This document shows positions 31,127 through 45,104 of a stretch of DNA of 64,000 nt, piece after piece. The notes beneath the pieces are model-generated. The model was not told the origin of the DNA. It saw only the letters and a list, made by a program, of their open reading frames with translations, and did no database searches. The DNA comes from Mytilus trossulus (taxonomy: Eukaryota > Mollusca > Bivalvia > Mytilida > Mytilidae). The DNA is taken from the NCBI RefSeq assembly GCF_036588685.1, contig NC_086386.1, positions 3,398,710 through 3,462,709 of the forward strand. Direction: 5' to 3'. Positions within the stretch are counted from its first letter, which is position 1. Each line of letters starts with the position of its first letter. Position numbers and translations under genes: made by a program.

Positions 31127-34100
31127 GAATTAATATGTAATATTCGCTGCTGGACTTCAAAACAATTCAAATGCTATTTTGTCCTTATAATGAATATACA
31201 TTTCCTTTCACATGAAGCTGCATATGTCTATCTTTGTTCTATCTCTTCGATATGAAGTTGTTATTTTGTATAGTATACATTTACTTATTGCCCCTTATCC
31301 CTTTGGTTGAGGAAAATGTTTCATTTGTACTTATCTGATTTGCATGATGCCTCTTACCCATCATCTGATTTTGCTACATCCCTTGAAATTATATTCTTAT
31401 ATACCTATATACGTTTGCTCTAGATCTGTACTACCAAACAATGTAAATATGTCTAATTGATACATCTATATTTAGACCCCTTCACGTAACAGATCTATAT
31501 ATGATAAATATACCTCTTCATGTTATTTTTAACATAATTTCCTCGCTAGGTTTACGTATGTTCAGTTATACTTGTACTCTATCCCCTGAAGAAAACTTTG
31601 ATTTTCATTGTGTATATTTATCTAAATTTGATGTATCTCCCTAATAAGTTATCGAATTGCCTCATTTTACTTATAGATATATTTGCTCAATCCTCTTTAC
31701 ATGATTTTGGAATAGGCTACTATGATTTGACAATAGTAATTCCATTACCTTTACGGGGCTTGGATATAACTTACTGTATACATCTGCCTTTACTCCATCC
31801 CTTTTTCTTAAGGGAGGAGGTGATTTTTTTTTAATGGAAAAACCACTACCTTTGGTCTTTGATTTTCACTAGTACAAGCAATGTTACAGTTTCAACCGAT
31901 CGTATTCATGTAGAGGTAGGGGCTCGATTCATAAATGAAACAGACCAAAGATATGTTTGTTGTATAAAATAGACCACTTGTTGGCAAATCAATGAAACAC
32001 AAATTTCGGAAATACAATCTTGAATGACTTGTTTTGTTAACGAGATAGGTTCTCATATGTATCAACCTCTCAACAATTACAAATGCAGGTATATCATGAT
32101 CATGGTCTAGTACATAGCAAACTTTATGTATACACATCTGTTGTACTTAATTTGTATGTAATACTCGCTGCTGGACGTGAAAATCTGTTCAAATGCTATA
32201 ATGTCCTTATAATGCTCTTTTACAAATTGTGACTTTGATGGAGAGTTGTCTCAATGGCACTCATGCCAAATTTCTTATATCTACATGTTGCTTCTACTCC
32301 AATCGACTAGAAGGATGTCTCCATTTCTCTGAAACCCTTTCACATGAAGCTGCATCTGTCTCCCTTTGCTCCATCTATTCGATATGAAGTTCATATTTTG
32401 TTTAGTATACATTTACCAATTGCCCCTCAATCACTTCGGTTGAGGAAAATGTTTCATTTGTTCTTATCTGATTTGCATGATGCCTCTAATATCGATCATC
32501 TGCTTTTGCTACATCCCTTGAAATTTTAATCTTATATACCTATAAACGTTTGCTCTATACTACCAAACAATGTAAATATGTCTAATGGATACATCTATAC
32601 TTGGACCCCTTCACGTAACAGATCTATATATGATAAATATACCTTTTCTCCATGTTATATAAAACATAATTTCCTCGCTAGGTTTACATATGTTCAGTTA
32701 TACTTGTACTCAATCCCCTGAAGAGAACTTTGTTTTTCATCGTGTGTATTTATCTAAATTTGATGTACCTCCCTAATAAGTTATCGAATTACCTCACTTT
32801 ACTTATATATTTGCTCAATCCTCTTTGCATGATTTTGGAATAGGCTACTATGATTTGACAATAGTAATTCCATTACCTTTACGGGGCTCGGATATAACTT
32901 ACTGTATACATCTGCCTTTACTCCATCCCTTTTTCTTTAGGGAGGAGAAGACTTTTTTTAACGGAAAAACCAATACCTTTGTTCTTTGATTTTTACCAGT
33001 ACAAGCAATGTAACAGTTTCAACCGATCGCATTCATGTAGAGATAGGGGCTCGATTCATAAATGAAACAGACCAAAGATAAATTTGTTGTATAAAATAGA
33101 CCACTTGTTGGCAAATCAATGAAACACAAATTTCGGAAATACAATCTTGAATGACTTGTTTTGTTAACGAGATAGGTTCTCATATGTATCAACCTCTCAA
33201 CAATTACAAATGCAGGTATATCATGATCATGGTCTAGTACATAGCAAACTTTATGTATACACATTTGTTGTACTTAATTTGTATGTAATACTCGCTGCTG
33301 GACGTAAAAATCTGTTCAAATGCTATAATGTCCTTATAATGCTCTTTTACAAATTGTGACTTTGATGGAGAGTTGTCTCAATGGCACTCATGCCAAATTT
33401 CTTATATCTACATGTTGCTTCTACTCCAATCGACTAGAAGGATGTCTCCATTTCTCTGAAACCCTTTCACATGAAGCTGCATGTGTCTCCCTTCGCTCCA
33501 TCTCCTCGAAATGAAGTTCATATTTTGTTTAGTATACATTTACCAATTGCCCCTCAATCACTTCGGTTGAGGAAAATGTTTCATTTGTACTTATCTGATT
33601 TGCATGATGCCTCTTACCGATCATCTGCTTTTGCTACATCCCTTGAAATTTTAATCTTATATACCTATATACGTTTGCTCTATACTACCAAACAATGTAA
33701 ATATGTCTAATGGATACATCTATACTTGGACCCCTTCACGTAACAGATCTATATATGATAAATATACCTTTGCTCCATGTTATATTCCATTACCTTTACG
33801 GGGCTTGGATATAACTTACTGTATACATCTGCCTTTACTCCATCCCTTTTTCTTTAGGGAGGAGATGACTTTTTTTAACGGAAAAACCAATACCTTTGTT
33901 CTTTGATTTTCACTAGTACAAGCAATGTAACATTTTCAACCGATCGCATTCATGTAGAGATAGGGGCTCGATTCATAAATGAAACAGACCAAAGATAAGT
34001 TTGTTGTATAAAATAGACCACTTGTTGGCAAATCAATGAAACACAAATTTTAATCTTATATACCTATATACGTTTGCTCTATACTACCAAACAATGTAAA

Positions 34101-35117
34101 TATGTCTAATGGATACATCTATACTTGGACCCCTTCACGTAACAATCTATATATGATAAATATACCTTTGCTCCATGTTATATTAAACATAATTTCCTCG
34201 CTAAGTTTACATATGTTCAGTTATACTTGTACTCTATCCCCTGAAGAAAACTTTGATTTTCATTGTGTATATTTATCTAAATTTGATGTACCTCCCTAAT
34301 AAGTTATCGAAATGCCTCACTTTACTTATATATATTTGCTCAATCCTCTTTGCATGATTTTGGAATAGGCTACTATGATTTGACAATAGTAATTCCATTA
34401 CCTTTACGGGGCTCGGATATAACTTACTGTATACATCTGCCTTTACTCCATCCCTTTTTCTTAAGGGAGGAGGTGATTTTTTTTTAATGGAAAAACCACT
34501 ACCTTTGGTCTTTGATTTTCACTAGTACAAGCAATGTTACAGTTTCAACCGATCGTATTCATGTAGAGGTAGGGGCTCGATTCATAAATGAAACAGACCA
34601 AAGATATGTTTGTTGTATAAAATAGACCACTTGTTGGCAAATCAATGAAACACAAATTTCGGAAATACAATCTTGAATGACTTGTTTTGTTAACGAGATA
34701 GGTTCTCATATGTATCAACCTCTCAACAATTACAAATGCAGGTATATCATGGTCTAGTACATAGCAAACTTTACGTATACACATCTGTTGTGCTTAATTT
34801 GTATGTAATACTCGCTGCTGGACGTGAAAATCTGTTCAAATGCTATAATGTCCTTATAATGCACTTTTACAAATTGTGACTTCGATGGAGAGTTGTCTCA
34901 TTGGCACTCACGCCAAATTTTCTTATATCTACATTTTGCTTCATTCTGTATATTTATATAAATTAACTATACCTTCCTAATAAGTTGTCGAAATGCAGCT
35001 TTACTTTATTTATATATATTTGCTCAATCCTATTCGCATGATTGTGAAATAGGCTACTCTGATTTAACAATCTCAATTCCATTAACTAACAGGACTTCGG
35101 TATAAAATTAGTGTATA
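31127..35117. repeat. Array of the 1.1 kb tandem repeat, locus 2
   Basis: Unit starts (CGGGGCT(C/T)GGATATAAC) at 31754, 32882, 33799 and 34407, preceded by most of another unit (from about 31127). The unit 31754-32881 is 1128 bases. Later ones are shortened to 917 and 608, and the last is broken by the transposon at 35118. Because this locus has more and fuller units than 11511-13746, it looks like the source of the duplicated block. Confidence 0.8.
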
Positions 35118-37371
35118 CACGGTGGGTTGTCCTGCGAGAGAACGTTCTGTGCTTGTGATTTGGTCCTGTCAGGTGCTGGTGGGTTTGTTTACATTGTATC
35201 AGAACGGCAATAAAACAACCGTTTTGTTGCTTAACTTTTCTCTAACACGTCATTAGTACCATTGAACGAATATTACAACAATTTGTAATTGCAAAAGTCG
35301 TGGAAGTTCGCCAAACGAAATTGTCTTAACGATGTGCTGGTGATTAGAAAAACGGTCCTGGTTCTGTTCTCCTATGTCCTGGTTCTGTGCCTTTATGTGT
35401 TAGTTAAAAGTGGCATATATTCAGGATTATTGATGCTTTACTGTATTGACTTATAAAACTGTTATCTGCTTTGTTGAAATTGACATTGTTGTAATCTAAT
35501 TACTGTTATCAAGAGAGAAAGAAATACCCCTATTTTTTTTATTTAAAAAAAAATAACTGTAATCTTATTTCTTGACCTGTTAACGGAACCCCTCTTGTCC
35601 CTTTTAAGATAAGAGATAAGTTTACGATTTTCGGGATTACGCCGGGTCTTTTTGCATGGTCACCAAAATACGTTGTAAATTATACAATACTTATATAAAG
35701 AAGATGATGTGGTATGTTTGTCAACGGACAAATTTCAATAAAAAAAACCAAAGGAACTATGTATTAACAACCATACGTCTTCGTACGACCTTCAACATTT
35801 TTATATATGTTCAATGATGTGTGTCTTTCTGTTATTATGTTATGCAATAAATTGTTCTGTAGGTATACCACTGTAACAATGAAGGAGGAAATGAGGAGGG
35901 GTTGTTTGGGTGGAGGTGGGGAGGGGAATGTGGAGCGCAAACAAACCGTGATGATGTTTATGACTATGCGGCATGGGCTTTAATCATTGTTGAAGCATCA
36001 ATTTAAGGGGCATTTAATATCTTAATCAATCTATTCTTATTTTAGATTTATATTGTTATCTGATATTGTACGGAAAATGTTGCCCTTTTATGTAATACAC
36101 GTTACGATAATTTGAAAACACATATTAATCAGCCAAATTAATGCACAAAGGCAAAAATAGGTGTCACAGAGATCCTATTGATAACAATTATCTGCCCAAT
36201 TTTATTTGTTTTAAATATGACTTCTTATCCAAAATCACCAGTACCGTATCAGTACCCACCAGCAAAGTATCAGGACATGAATAAATTGAGAAAATGTAAA
36301 ATTTTAATAAATTGCACAGTTTTTTCACAAAATAATTTTGTCTTGTGGATTGCTGTATATAAAGCGGACTCTGTGAGCATTTTTGTCGAGTCTGCAACTT
36401 TTGTTGCAGAAAGCTCGACATGGGGAAGTGATCCGGCGGCGGCGGCGGCGTTAGCTAACTTCTTAAAAAGCTTTATATTTTAGAAGATAGAAGACCTGGA
36501 TGCTTCATACTTTGTATATAGATGCCTCATGTTACCAACTTTCCGTCACTCACATGTCCAATGCCCTTGACCTCATTTTCATGGTTCAGTGGCTACTTGA
36601 AAAAAAAGTTAAGATTTTGTGTAATGTTTTAAATTCTCTCTTATTATAAGTAATTGGATAACTATATTTGGTATGTGCGTACCTTGCAAGGTCCTCATGC
36701 CCGTCAGACAGTTTGCACTCGACCTCGACCTCATTTCATGGATCAGTGAACAAGGTAAAGTTTTGGTGGTCAAGTCCATATCTCAGATACTATAAGCAAT
36801 AGGTCTAGTATATTCGGTGTATGGTAGGACTGTAAGGTGTACATGTCCAAATGGCAGGTGTCATCTGACCTTGACTTCATTTCCATGGTTCAGTTGTTAT
36901 AGTTAAGTTTTTGTGTTTTGGTCTGTTTTTCTTATATTATATGCAATAGGTCCACTGTATTTGGTGTATTGAATGATTGTAAGGTGTACATCTCTAGCTC
37001 ACATTTTTAATAAAGCTTTATATTTAGGTCTATCAACATAGTCATTTAAAATGATTAGTAAAGAAGGCGAGACATTTCAGCGTGTGCACTCTTGTTGTTT
37101 TATTTTTTCAGTTCTAGATTTTCTGAAAATGAGCACTTTTGTGTTACGCATACTGAAACAGTTTAGAGGGTCAACTTTTAAAAAGGTTTGCCAATGAACC
37201 TATAAGAAACCAAATTGAAAAATCTCAATTTTTTCATCACAATTTTTATGAGAGAAAACGTAAAAAATCATGATTCTCGTCTTTGTTAACATTTTTCATT
37301 ATTTACCAGCATCGTCAGGACCGAATCATCAGCACAGAACGTTCTCTCGCAGGACAGCATTACACACCGTG
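35118..37371. mobile_element. 2254 bp DNA transposon with inverted ends (copy 2)
   Basis: Same element as 13747-16000 with the same GTATA flanks (35113-35117, 37372-37376). It was therefore duplicated along with the 6.9 kb block rather than inserted twice. Confidence 0.75.
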
Positions 37372-37795
37372 GTATACATCTGCTTTTATTCCATCCCTTT
37401 ATGCTTAAGCCTTACTCAGTCATATATGTCCTATATCGAACTGTGATGTATTTAGCGAAGTTGATACAAATCGAAGTTGATTCCAAGAACTGTATATCTC
37501 TACCTTACTTCTATACTACTATACTAGGATTTGACCATATGTTACAACAATTGAAAAGCATTGGAAAAAATGCAAGGTATCTAATTTCATTTAACGACAT
37601 ATTTGGTGTTAATATAAAAAGAGGTCCGAGGCTATGAAAGAAATGTTGATGACCTCAAGCTTCGAGAGATATGAAGATTTGGTCACTCTCGAAAATTCAC
37701 ATTTCCCTCAGACAAAGCCCTCGTGAAATATTAATATTCTTGGGTGAACAAATCTTCATATCTCCCTCAGGAACGGGAAATGAATGAATAAAGCT

Positions 37796-38027
37796 ATATA
37801 TAATTCGTCTAAACATCAACCATACAATGTTAGATCTGTAAATTTGCTTTCGCAAATATTTTGTTCTTCCCTCGCAGGGATTCGAACCCATGCTACTGAG
37901 ATATCGTGACACCAAATCGCCTGCACTGTAGCAGTTCCGCTAGACCACTTGACCACCTGGGCTTCATTTGCGAAAGCATATTCATTGATCTTTCATTGTT
38001 GGGTTGATGTTTAGACAAGTTGTATAT
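37796..38027 (-). repeat. tRNA-derived sequence inside an inverted repeat (copy 2)
   Basis: Identical to 16425-16656 as far as I compared. The B-box-like GGGTTCGAATCCC lies at about 37875-37890 on the minus strand. Confidence 0.6.
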
Positions 38028-39773
38028 ATATACTGAGCTATCGTAACACCACATCGCCTGCACTGTATCCCACGCGGATATATATTCAAGCCCGTGATGT
38101 GGGTATTTCCTTATATATATATATATGTCTATCAATATTATACGATCCCCTTTTATTGGATGTGGATCCCCTTTATTGGATGTGGATATACATTTCGGCT
38201 TCTATCTTACTTTGTTCCATCCGTTTTCTCCCTCGTTTATATATGACCTATCATAGTGCCGATCTTTGCATCGTACAACTAAAATATTTAATTTATAATA
38301 CATTTAACCTAATAGTATACCGTGTTGATTTATGAATCAGGAAATTAGCTTTCTTTTTAAATTATATATACTATTATGTCTACTTCGTAACTATTTCCTT
38401 TCGGTATTTTCTCATTTACTTGTAGTTTGTTAAGAAATGAAAGTTTTACATATTCGAGACGATTTATATTCCCGTTATTTTTCTACTCGAGAAAGTCGCG
38501 AAAATATTTTAGTTTAAACAATATTTATTAATAAATAATTTCAAGACAAATATTACAATGTTACATAAAGTACAAATATGGGATTCGGAAACAAGTTTGG
38601 AAAAACTTTTATAAAATATTTTGTCAAACCTGGTCCTTTAAAACATAGCTTAATCTATAGATGGATTTTACTCATCAGTTTTTAACACACAATTAAGCGG
38701 AGATGGTAAGCGAGTCGATCTTAAATGCTTGTGAGCACACAGCAGCAAAAAGTGTTTTAAATCTGAATACAATGGTTGATAAAGAAAATGTGATGTTTGA
38801 TATGTCTGTAGGAAGATAAACGAAATACAAAACCTAACATGACAACATACAGTCATAAGCAATGTATAGATCACTATACATAATTTTACTAGCGGATAAG
38901 CTTCAAACGGGAATTTGTGTGTCTGTGTTTTAGACAAGGGGAATAAATGAGGGAGAAAAGGGGGGGGGGGCATAATTGTTTTTCTCGAGAAAAAAAATGT
39001 TATGATTTAACAGCTAGTCGTTTACCCTAAATCACTTTCTTAGCACTGTTTGTTCCTCTTTATACAATACTTCAAGAGAAGAACATTGCGAATGTCGGGA
39101 TCTGAGGGCCATGTAAACAGGCGGAGCGACTCTTTTTTTGTACATGGTTTATACATATGCAGGGGACATATAATCTGATATTTTCTAAATCGATAATTTT
39201 TATTAGTCAGTGAACCGTGGCATTGCGTAAATGAACTAATTAAGATACTTTTATTCATATATGTTAAAATTTGGATGATATTACAATTCGCAATCAACTG
39301 TTCTAATTTCTTTCACGACCATGCTTTTTTTTATCTTAAGAAACCGATTTATCAGCATCTGCCGTTTTCCTAAATTTTGAATTGAACTTCATGCCAACAG
39401 GTCTAAGAAAAAAAAGCATTTACTGCTTCCAGAAATATGTGTTTTCTCAAAAGTTAACCAGTGCTCGACTTTTTATCTGTGATTAATAAAAAGATAAAAA
39501 ACAATTCGAAAAATTAGTTAATTGCTTTTAAGAAAAATATTAATTTATAATTGTGTTACGTAGCAGTACGCATGTAAGTTTCATTAGAAAAATACAATTA
39601 ATAATGTATCGGAAAGTTATAATCTATTAATAAATAATCTACTGTGCAACATGCTGATATGATTGTCGGGATTGCTATCCCAATGTTATCTTCTTCACGA
39701 TAAACCACGATGCATTCCGCAAACCGATGAATATTCATAAACTGCTTTTACCTTATCCCTTTTAACATAAACC

Positions 39774-41749
39774 GGCAGAAAAGTGAAAAAGGAAGTTGAA
39801 CAAATTTCGCCGGTATCACGTGTTTTCTGTTTTATTGACAACAGATGGCGTTAGCAAGTATAGTCTGTTCCACGTTTTTTTTAACTAATGTATAGTCTAT
39901 TGCAAATTTGTTGGGAGATTTCATGGAGGTCCGCGTTGAGAAGGGTGTTTTCGAAGAGGTCCGCGTCTAGTGACGTCCTACAATAATAAGGTAATTCAGC
40001 CGGTTCAGTTTGGTTTTATGACACAAATAATCACTTCAGTGATCATTAAAATTACCTTGACAATAAACAATCAACACCAAGGAGTAAACAAAGACTCATA
40101 AAACCAAAGGACATTTACATCAACAGTTATAATACTAATTAAGAAACAACACGAACTCCAATTGTGAAATTTTCGTTGAGAAGGAAACACACTTCTTTAT
40201 AGATCATTCATCATTGGTTATTTATTTTTTTATTTTCTGAAGTCAAAGGCACGGTACTTGTCTATCCCAAATTCATGTATTTGGTTTTGAGGTTATATTT
40301 GTTACTCTCGTGGTGTTTTGTCTGTTGCTTGGTCCGTTTCTGTGTGTGTTGCGTTTCGGTGTTGTGTCGTTGTTCTCCTCTTATATTTAATGCGTTTCCC
40401 TCGGTTTTAGTTTGTTACCGACCGTGCAAGGGCTGTATAGCCAGTCAAGGTCGTTAAAAACTTCCATTTGTTAGTTTGTTACCCCGAATTTGTTTTTTGT
40501 CCATGGATTTATGAGTTTTGAACAGCGGTATACTACTGTTGCCTTTATTTAAACGGTTTGTTAAACTAATCAAAGTAATCACGACAAAAAAAGGGGGGGG
40601 GTATAGGACCTTTATTGGGACCCCGGGATCGTGTGTTTTAAGCTCGGGATTTCGGGATTGACCCTTTCGGGATTCGGGAATTCTTTCTTTTTTTTTTCGA
40701 ATTTCGGGACCTCGGGATTTCTTTTTTTTCGAATTTTGGCGGGACCTCGGGATTTCGTGTTTTTAAACCCCTCCTATCCCCCTCGATAAAGAATACGAAA
40801 AAGGAGTATATCCGGTAAGGACCGATTTTGGCCTCAAATTTAAGGTTCATCAAACGAAAGATTTTGACCACTTTTTAAACACTTAAGTGTCTATTTCATT
40901 TTAATCAATTAGTTTTTGTGAAAGATTTTAACTGAGTTAGTCATTAAAAACGATCCGATTCAAGCTCAAATATGACAAATCTACCAAATATGCCGAAAAA
41001 TGTCTCTTTTCAGATGTTTTTTTTTTGTCAAAAACGAAAGTGTTCGCATCCGTGTTCATCCTCAACCTTTATATATGTTATGTATTAATATTAGATATAC
41101 TGTTCCCAGATTTGATAAAAGATTTTCAATTTGAAAAATCTTTTCCAAGTAATATTGAAGCTGAGATTACCATGTTCTGAGACAACTATAACGTGGTGAT
41201 GTCAGATTGAAGTCATTATTTTGATGTATGCGAACTACATTATCTTATATGTCGGAAAATTGTGAAGGACTCTAAACTGAATACTAATAAGAAGGTGGAA
41301 GATGCCAAATTGATGCCCAAACTATAAAGTTGTAAACAAACTGACAACTCCACAAAAAATATATAAAAACAAAGAAGAAAAAAACAACAATCTATAAAAC
41401 ACAAGGTATGAATTAAAGACTAAGCAATACGAACACATGGTGTGATCACATGTGCTTTAAAGGGTAAACTACTCTGGTCCAGATAGTGATAATGGGAAAT
41501 TAATAAAGAAAAATCAAAAGAAGTATGTTTTTAAGATAAATCATACTAGAAACTCATGTAAGATGAGTTTCTGGCATCAAACTGTCTGATTGCAGCACGT
41601 TCAAGTTTTCATGTTTGCAGTATCACTGGGGTAAAGCTGATGACAGTAACTGCATTCACGGTCATCCCAAGATGTCAGATGTTTCTACATCATTTTCTTT
41701 ACAAAGCATACTTTGATACGATGTAAATTTATAAAATATTCACACGGAA
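39774..41749. other. Intergenic DNA with dispersed mussel repeats
   Basis: No gene accepted. 40200-40560 contains CTCGTGGTGTTTTGTCTG, CCGTGCAAGGGCTGTATAGC and AACAGCGGTATACTACTG, a sequence I recognise as a frequent mussel interspersed repeat. A 60-codon frame at 40275-40457 is part of it. 40590-40800 is a G-run followed by TCGGGATTTCGGGA-type low-complexity repeats. Confidence 0.5.
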
Positions 41750-42369
41750 GTCACAAATCTCTACCGATGAACGTGTATAAAACGGGAATTTGGATTTGAA
41801 AAATTCGCTTGGATGACCGTAAATCGTAATCGAGATGACCGTAACAGGATTAGCGATTCATAACAAGGCTGACCGTAATTGGTTAAAAGATGACCGTAAA
41901 TTGTTAAGGATGACCGTAAATTGTTAAGGATGAACGTAACTTTTAAAGGATGACCGTCAATTCTAAGAAATATTCATATTTGTATTCATAACTGTTTGTC
42001 GAGTTTGTCTCACAAATCAAATATTTTATTTTTCCAATCAGGGTCCCAAAGCGGGCATTTATACAATTACCAATAATGAAAGTATATGCAACACACATTG
42101 AAAATTATATAACGTGACAGATATTATAATAGACAAATGACAACAAATTTGTTCATCTGTATAGGAGACACCAATTCAAGGGACGGTGCTGTAGGATATA
42201 CTGTTGATTGCGATAGGCAATAACAGCAATCCTCCTCGTGTCAGAGGCAGATGAACAAAAATAAATAGAGAAACTGAATCCTGTCACTTAAAACATATTT
42301 TTTTTAAATATATAACAACAATAACTAATTTTGCGAAACATGGAATATAAATCTGCTATTTGCAGTGTT

Positions 42370-42545
42370 TATTCCCGTTTGAATGGTTTTACACTAGTAA
42401 TTTTGGGGCCCTTTATAGCTTGTCGTTCGGTGTGAGCAAAGGCTCCGTGTTGAAGGCCGTACTTTAACCTATAATGGTTTACTTTTTAAATTGTTACTTG
42501 GATGGAGAGTTGTCTCATTGGCACTCACACCACATCTTCCTATAT
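42370..42545. repeat. Mussel dispersed repeat fragment
   Basis: CGTTTGAATGGTTTTACACT, GGCCCTTTATAGC, GTGTTGAAGGCCGTAC and GAGAGTTGTCTCATTGGCAC: the inverse orientation of 2146-2450. Nested in the 41750-44089 element. Confidence 0.7.
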
Positions 42546-43146
42546 CTATTTAACCAGAAATATACACAACTCTTTTTTTATACAGTTGAGTTCTCACAAG
42601 GCAGCAGCAGTTGCAATTTCTCTTGGGAATTTAAGTTAATGAAATTGGAACATGATTCAGATGTGATATAAATAGTGTCTGTCTTCGTCATATTTTGTGC
42701 AATAAAAGAGAAAATTAACTTCATTTTCAATATTACCAGAATTACTTTGCTGACATACGGTCTAAGGTTAGAACTTATGTTATCTCCTTGTATAAATCCA
42801 AACTGTGTAGGGAAGAATATAATACAAATTGACAGCGATGCGACGAAAAGTTGAAGAAAAAAAAACATTGATTAAGCTTAAGATTATCCAGCGGAATCAG
42901 ATTAAAATCTTAACATCTGCCTTGAAATATACAAAAAGTCCATTGACAACACCGATTCCGATGGAACTGCAAAATTTGTTCGGCATTCAGTTGGTTTGAC
43001 TGAGATTAAATATCCCGTAACAAATGAAAAGCAATATGTTCAGTAAATATTCCATTAGATAGGGATTTCAAAACGGAAATGAAGTCTTCGTATCGCGCCC
43101 TATCTCTTTTAGTTTTGCTTCAATATTTGGCAATAGTTAATAAATA

Positions 43147-43375
43147 TAAAAAAAAGATGTGGTATAATTGCCAATTAGACAACTCTCCAAAAGACAATTT
43201 TCCATTGGAGACCAAAATGACACAAAAATCAACAACTATAGGTCACCGGGCGGTCTTCAACAATGAGCAGTTTTACCAAAGTACATACCGCATAGTCAGT
43301 ATAAATGGCCCCCTAAATAACAATGTAAAATAAATTCAAACGAGAAAACAAACTAACGACCTAATAAAGTTCATT
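43147..43375. repeat. Mussel dispersed repeat fragment
   Basis: AAGATGTGGTATAATTGCCA, TTAGACAACTCTCCA, GGTCACCGGGCGGTCTTCAA and CATACCGCATAGTCAG. Nested in the 41750-44089 element. The 84-codon frame over it is not a gene. Confidence 0.7.
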
Positions 43376-44104
43376 TTTAATTCCGTTGGACACCCTTCTT
43401 GGACATAATCGCCACTGACTTTAAAATTGGAGGAACATCTTTTGAATGCTATAGTTAGTTCTTCTAAATTTATAATTTGGTTTTCACTTGTATAATTTAG
43501 ATATTTACAGTACATTGTACATCGGATAGATTTAGAAATGTAAAAATTGTGGAATAATCCAACCCCCTTGTATATTAAAAAGGTGTCCTCCAATAATATA
43601 TATGCAACACTATCGTGCAAAGCAGGTGCAACAGATATACACCTGCTTCCTTGGGTTATAAGTTACAGGCAGGCTAAAATGTTTACATAGTTAGCACATT
43701 GTCTATGAGATAGCTCATGTTCAAAGCTAGCAAGATTCCTCTTTCATTCGGATACGATTTAATACAGTTGGTGAACTATGTATTTGAAGCAAGTCTTATT
43801 TTCTTCTACCTATAGGATAATGCAGTCTTATAAATACGTTTTATAACAACACAATTAATTATTTGATACAAAAAAAAAGGTAATACAAATACGGATATCT
43901 GTTAGAATCGATGGTCATCCTTTATAAATTACGGTCATCTTTTTACCAATCACGGTCATCCTTGTTTTATGTTACGGTCATCTTGAAAATATTTTACTTA
44001 CGATTTACGGTCATCTTAGCGATTTTTTCAAATCCAATTTCCTGTTCCATACACATGTCTCGGTAGTAATATGTGATGTCCGTGTGATTCTTTTCTGAGG
44101 GGGT

Positions 44105-44300
44105 CAAGGGGTTTAACTGTTATGCTGTTATGGGGCTGTTTTATTCTTTGTTATCTGTTATTTTGAAAAAAATATTTGCTGTTAGCTGTTATTGGCTTAT
44201 TCTCTGTTAGCTGTTTTTGGGCTTTTAGTTTTTTTTTTATCTGTTATTGTGATAATGTATTGGCTGTTAACTGTTATTGAAAATTGGAATGTTAGCATTG
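44105..44300. repeat. CTGTTATTG-type degenerate repeat
   Basis: Repeated CTGTTA and GCTGTTATTGG motifs (about nine) over 180 bases. Low complexity, non-coding. Confidence 0.6.
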
Positions 44301-45104
44301 CTTTTTTTTACAGTCAATATTCGGTATAAATCGAAGAGCATTGGACATCGGGGTCTACCACTTCTAATATGTTTGTTTTGTATTCAGAGAAGGATTCCAT
44401 TAACATATACCCATCACAGGAGTGAGCCATGACAATTCAAGTATATCTTATGATTAGTCTTTGTAATAAATTCCATTTTCTTTTTATTAAGGTGTATTTA
44501 GAATTATCTTACTTTTTTTTTATGAGAATAATATTCCTTGTTTCCCGTACGAACATATTAAATTAAAACAATTCTTAATATGACAAAAAGAAAACATATG
44601 GCCAGGAATATCTGACATAGATCTCAATAAAGAACTAGGTCCTAACAACCACTTAACCTTTTATATAATATGGTACATAGACTCAGCTCTGTGATTCTTT
44701 TCAAATCAGAAACAAATGCATTGTACAATGAAAGTTCCAACCATGTACTTGGGTCCGAAGCTGCACATATCTCATTACAAACAAAGATTTATTCGTTTCA
44801 AGCCATTGTTTCCCTACTAAACTATGTATTCTACTTACTAGTACACTTGGTACAATCAAAAACCTCAGCTTATAAAAAATTGTTCAAATAAGGCCTTTGA
44901 AAATAGTGGAATAAATTGCTTTTGGAGTGTCAATATTCGTTCAAAGTACTTGATAAATTGCATGCTGATAATTGGTGCTTTTGATTTTTCTACCCTATAT
45001 ACTACTTTGCCTCATAGTCTTATTAAGAAAAATTTCACACCTCATACAATGGTCATTTGGAAAAAGTCAGAATATTCACTCTTTTAGGTCATTTTTTTGT
45101 TATT
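44301..45104. other. AT-rich intergenic DNA
   Basis: No gene supported. A 73-codon open frame at 44670-44891 shows no recognisable domain and AT-biased composition like its surroundings. Confidence 0.4.

Larger units (their letters stand above)
32878..39773. repeat. 6.9 kb segmental duplication, copy 2 (intergenic)
   Basis: Direct copy of 11507-18403. Its left edge continues without a break into further tandem units, while its right edge is TTTAACATAAACC followed by unrelated GGCAGAAAAG. Differences noted are one TA-run (two bases shorter near 38112) and one G-run (one base longer near 38960). Confidence 0.9.
41750..44089. mobile_element. About 2.3 kb element with inverted ends and subterminal GATGACCGTAA repeats
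   Basis: The left end (about 41750) reads TTCACACGGAAGTCAC, then GGATTTGAAAAATTCGCT and about six GATGACCGTAA-type motifs to about 41960. The right end (about 43910-44089) is the inverse, with AATCACACGGACATCAC, GGATTTGAAAAAATCGCT and five such motifs. The outer ends can be placed only to within about 10 bases, and no target duplication was found. The interior has no transposase frame; it holds mussel dispersed repeats at 42370-42545 and 43147-43375. Likely a non-autonomous transposon. Confidence 0.7.

Noticed and set aside
40275..40457. 60-codon Cys-rich frame resembling a secreted peptide
   Set aside because: It lies within a common mussel interspersed repeat (CCGTGCAAGGGCTGTATAGC region) and ends in that repeat.
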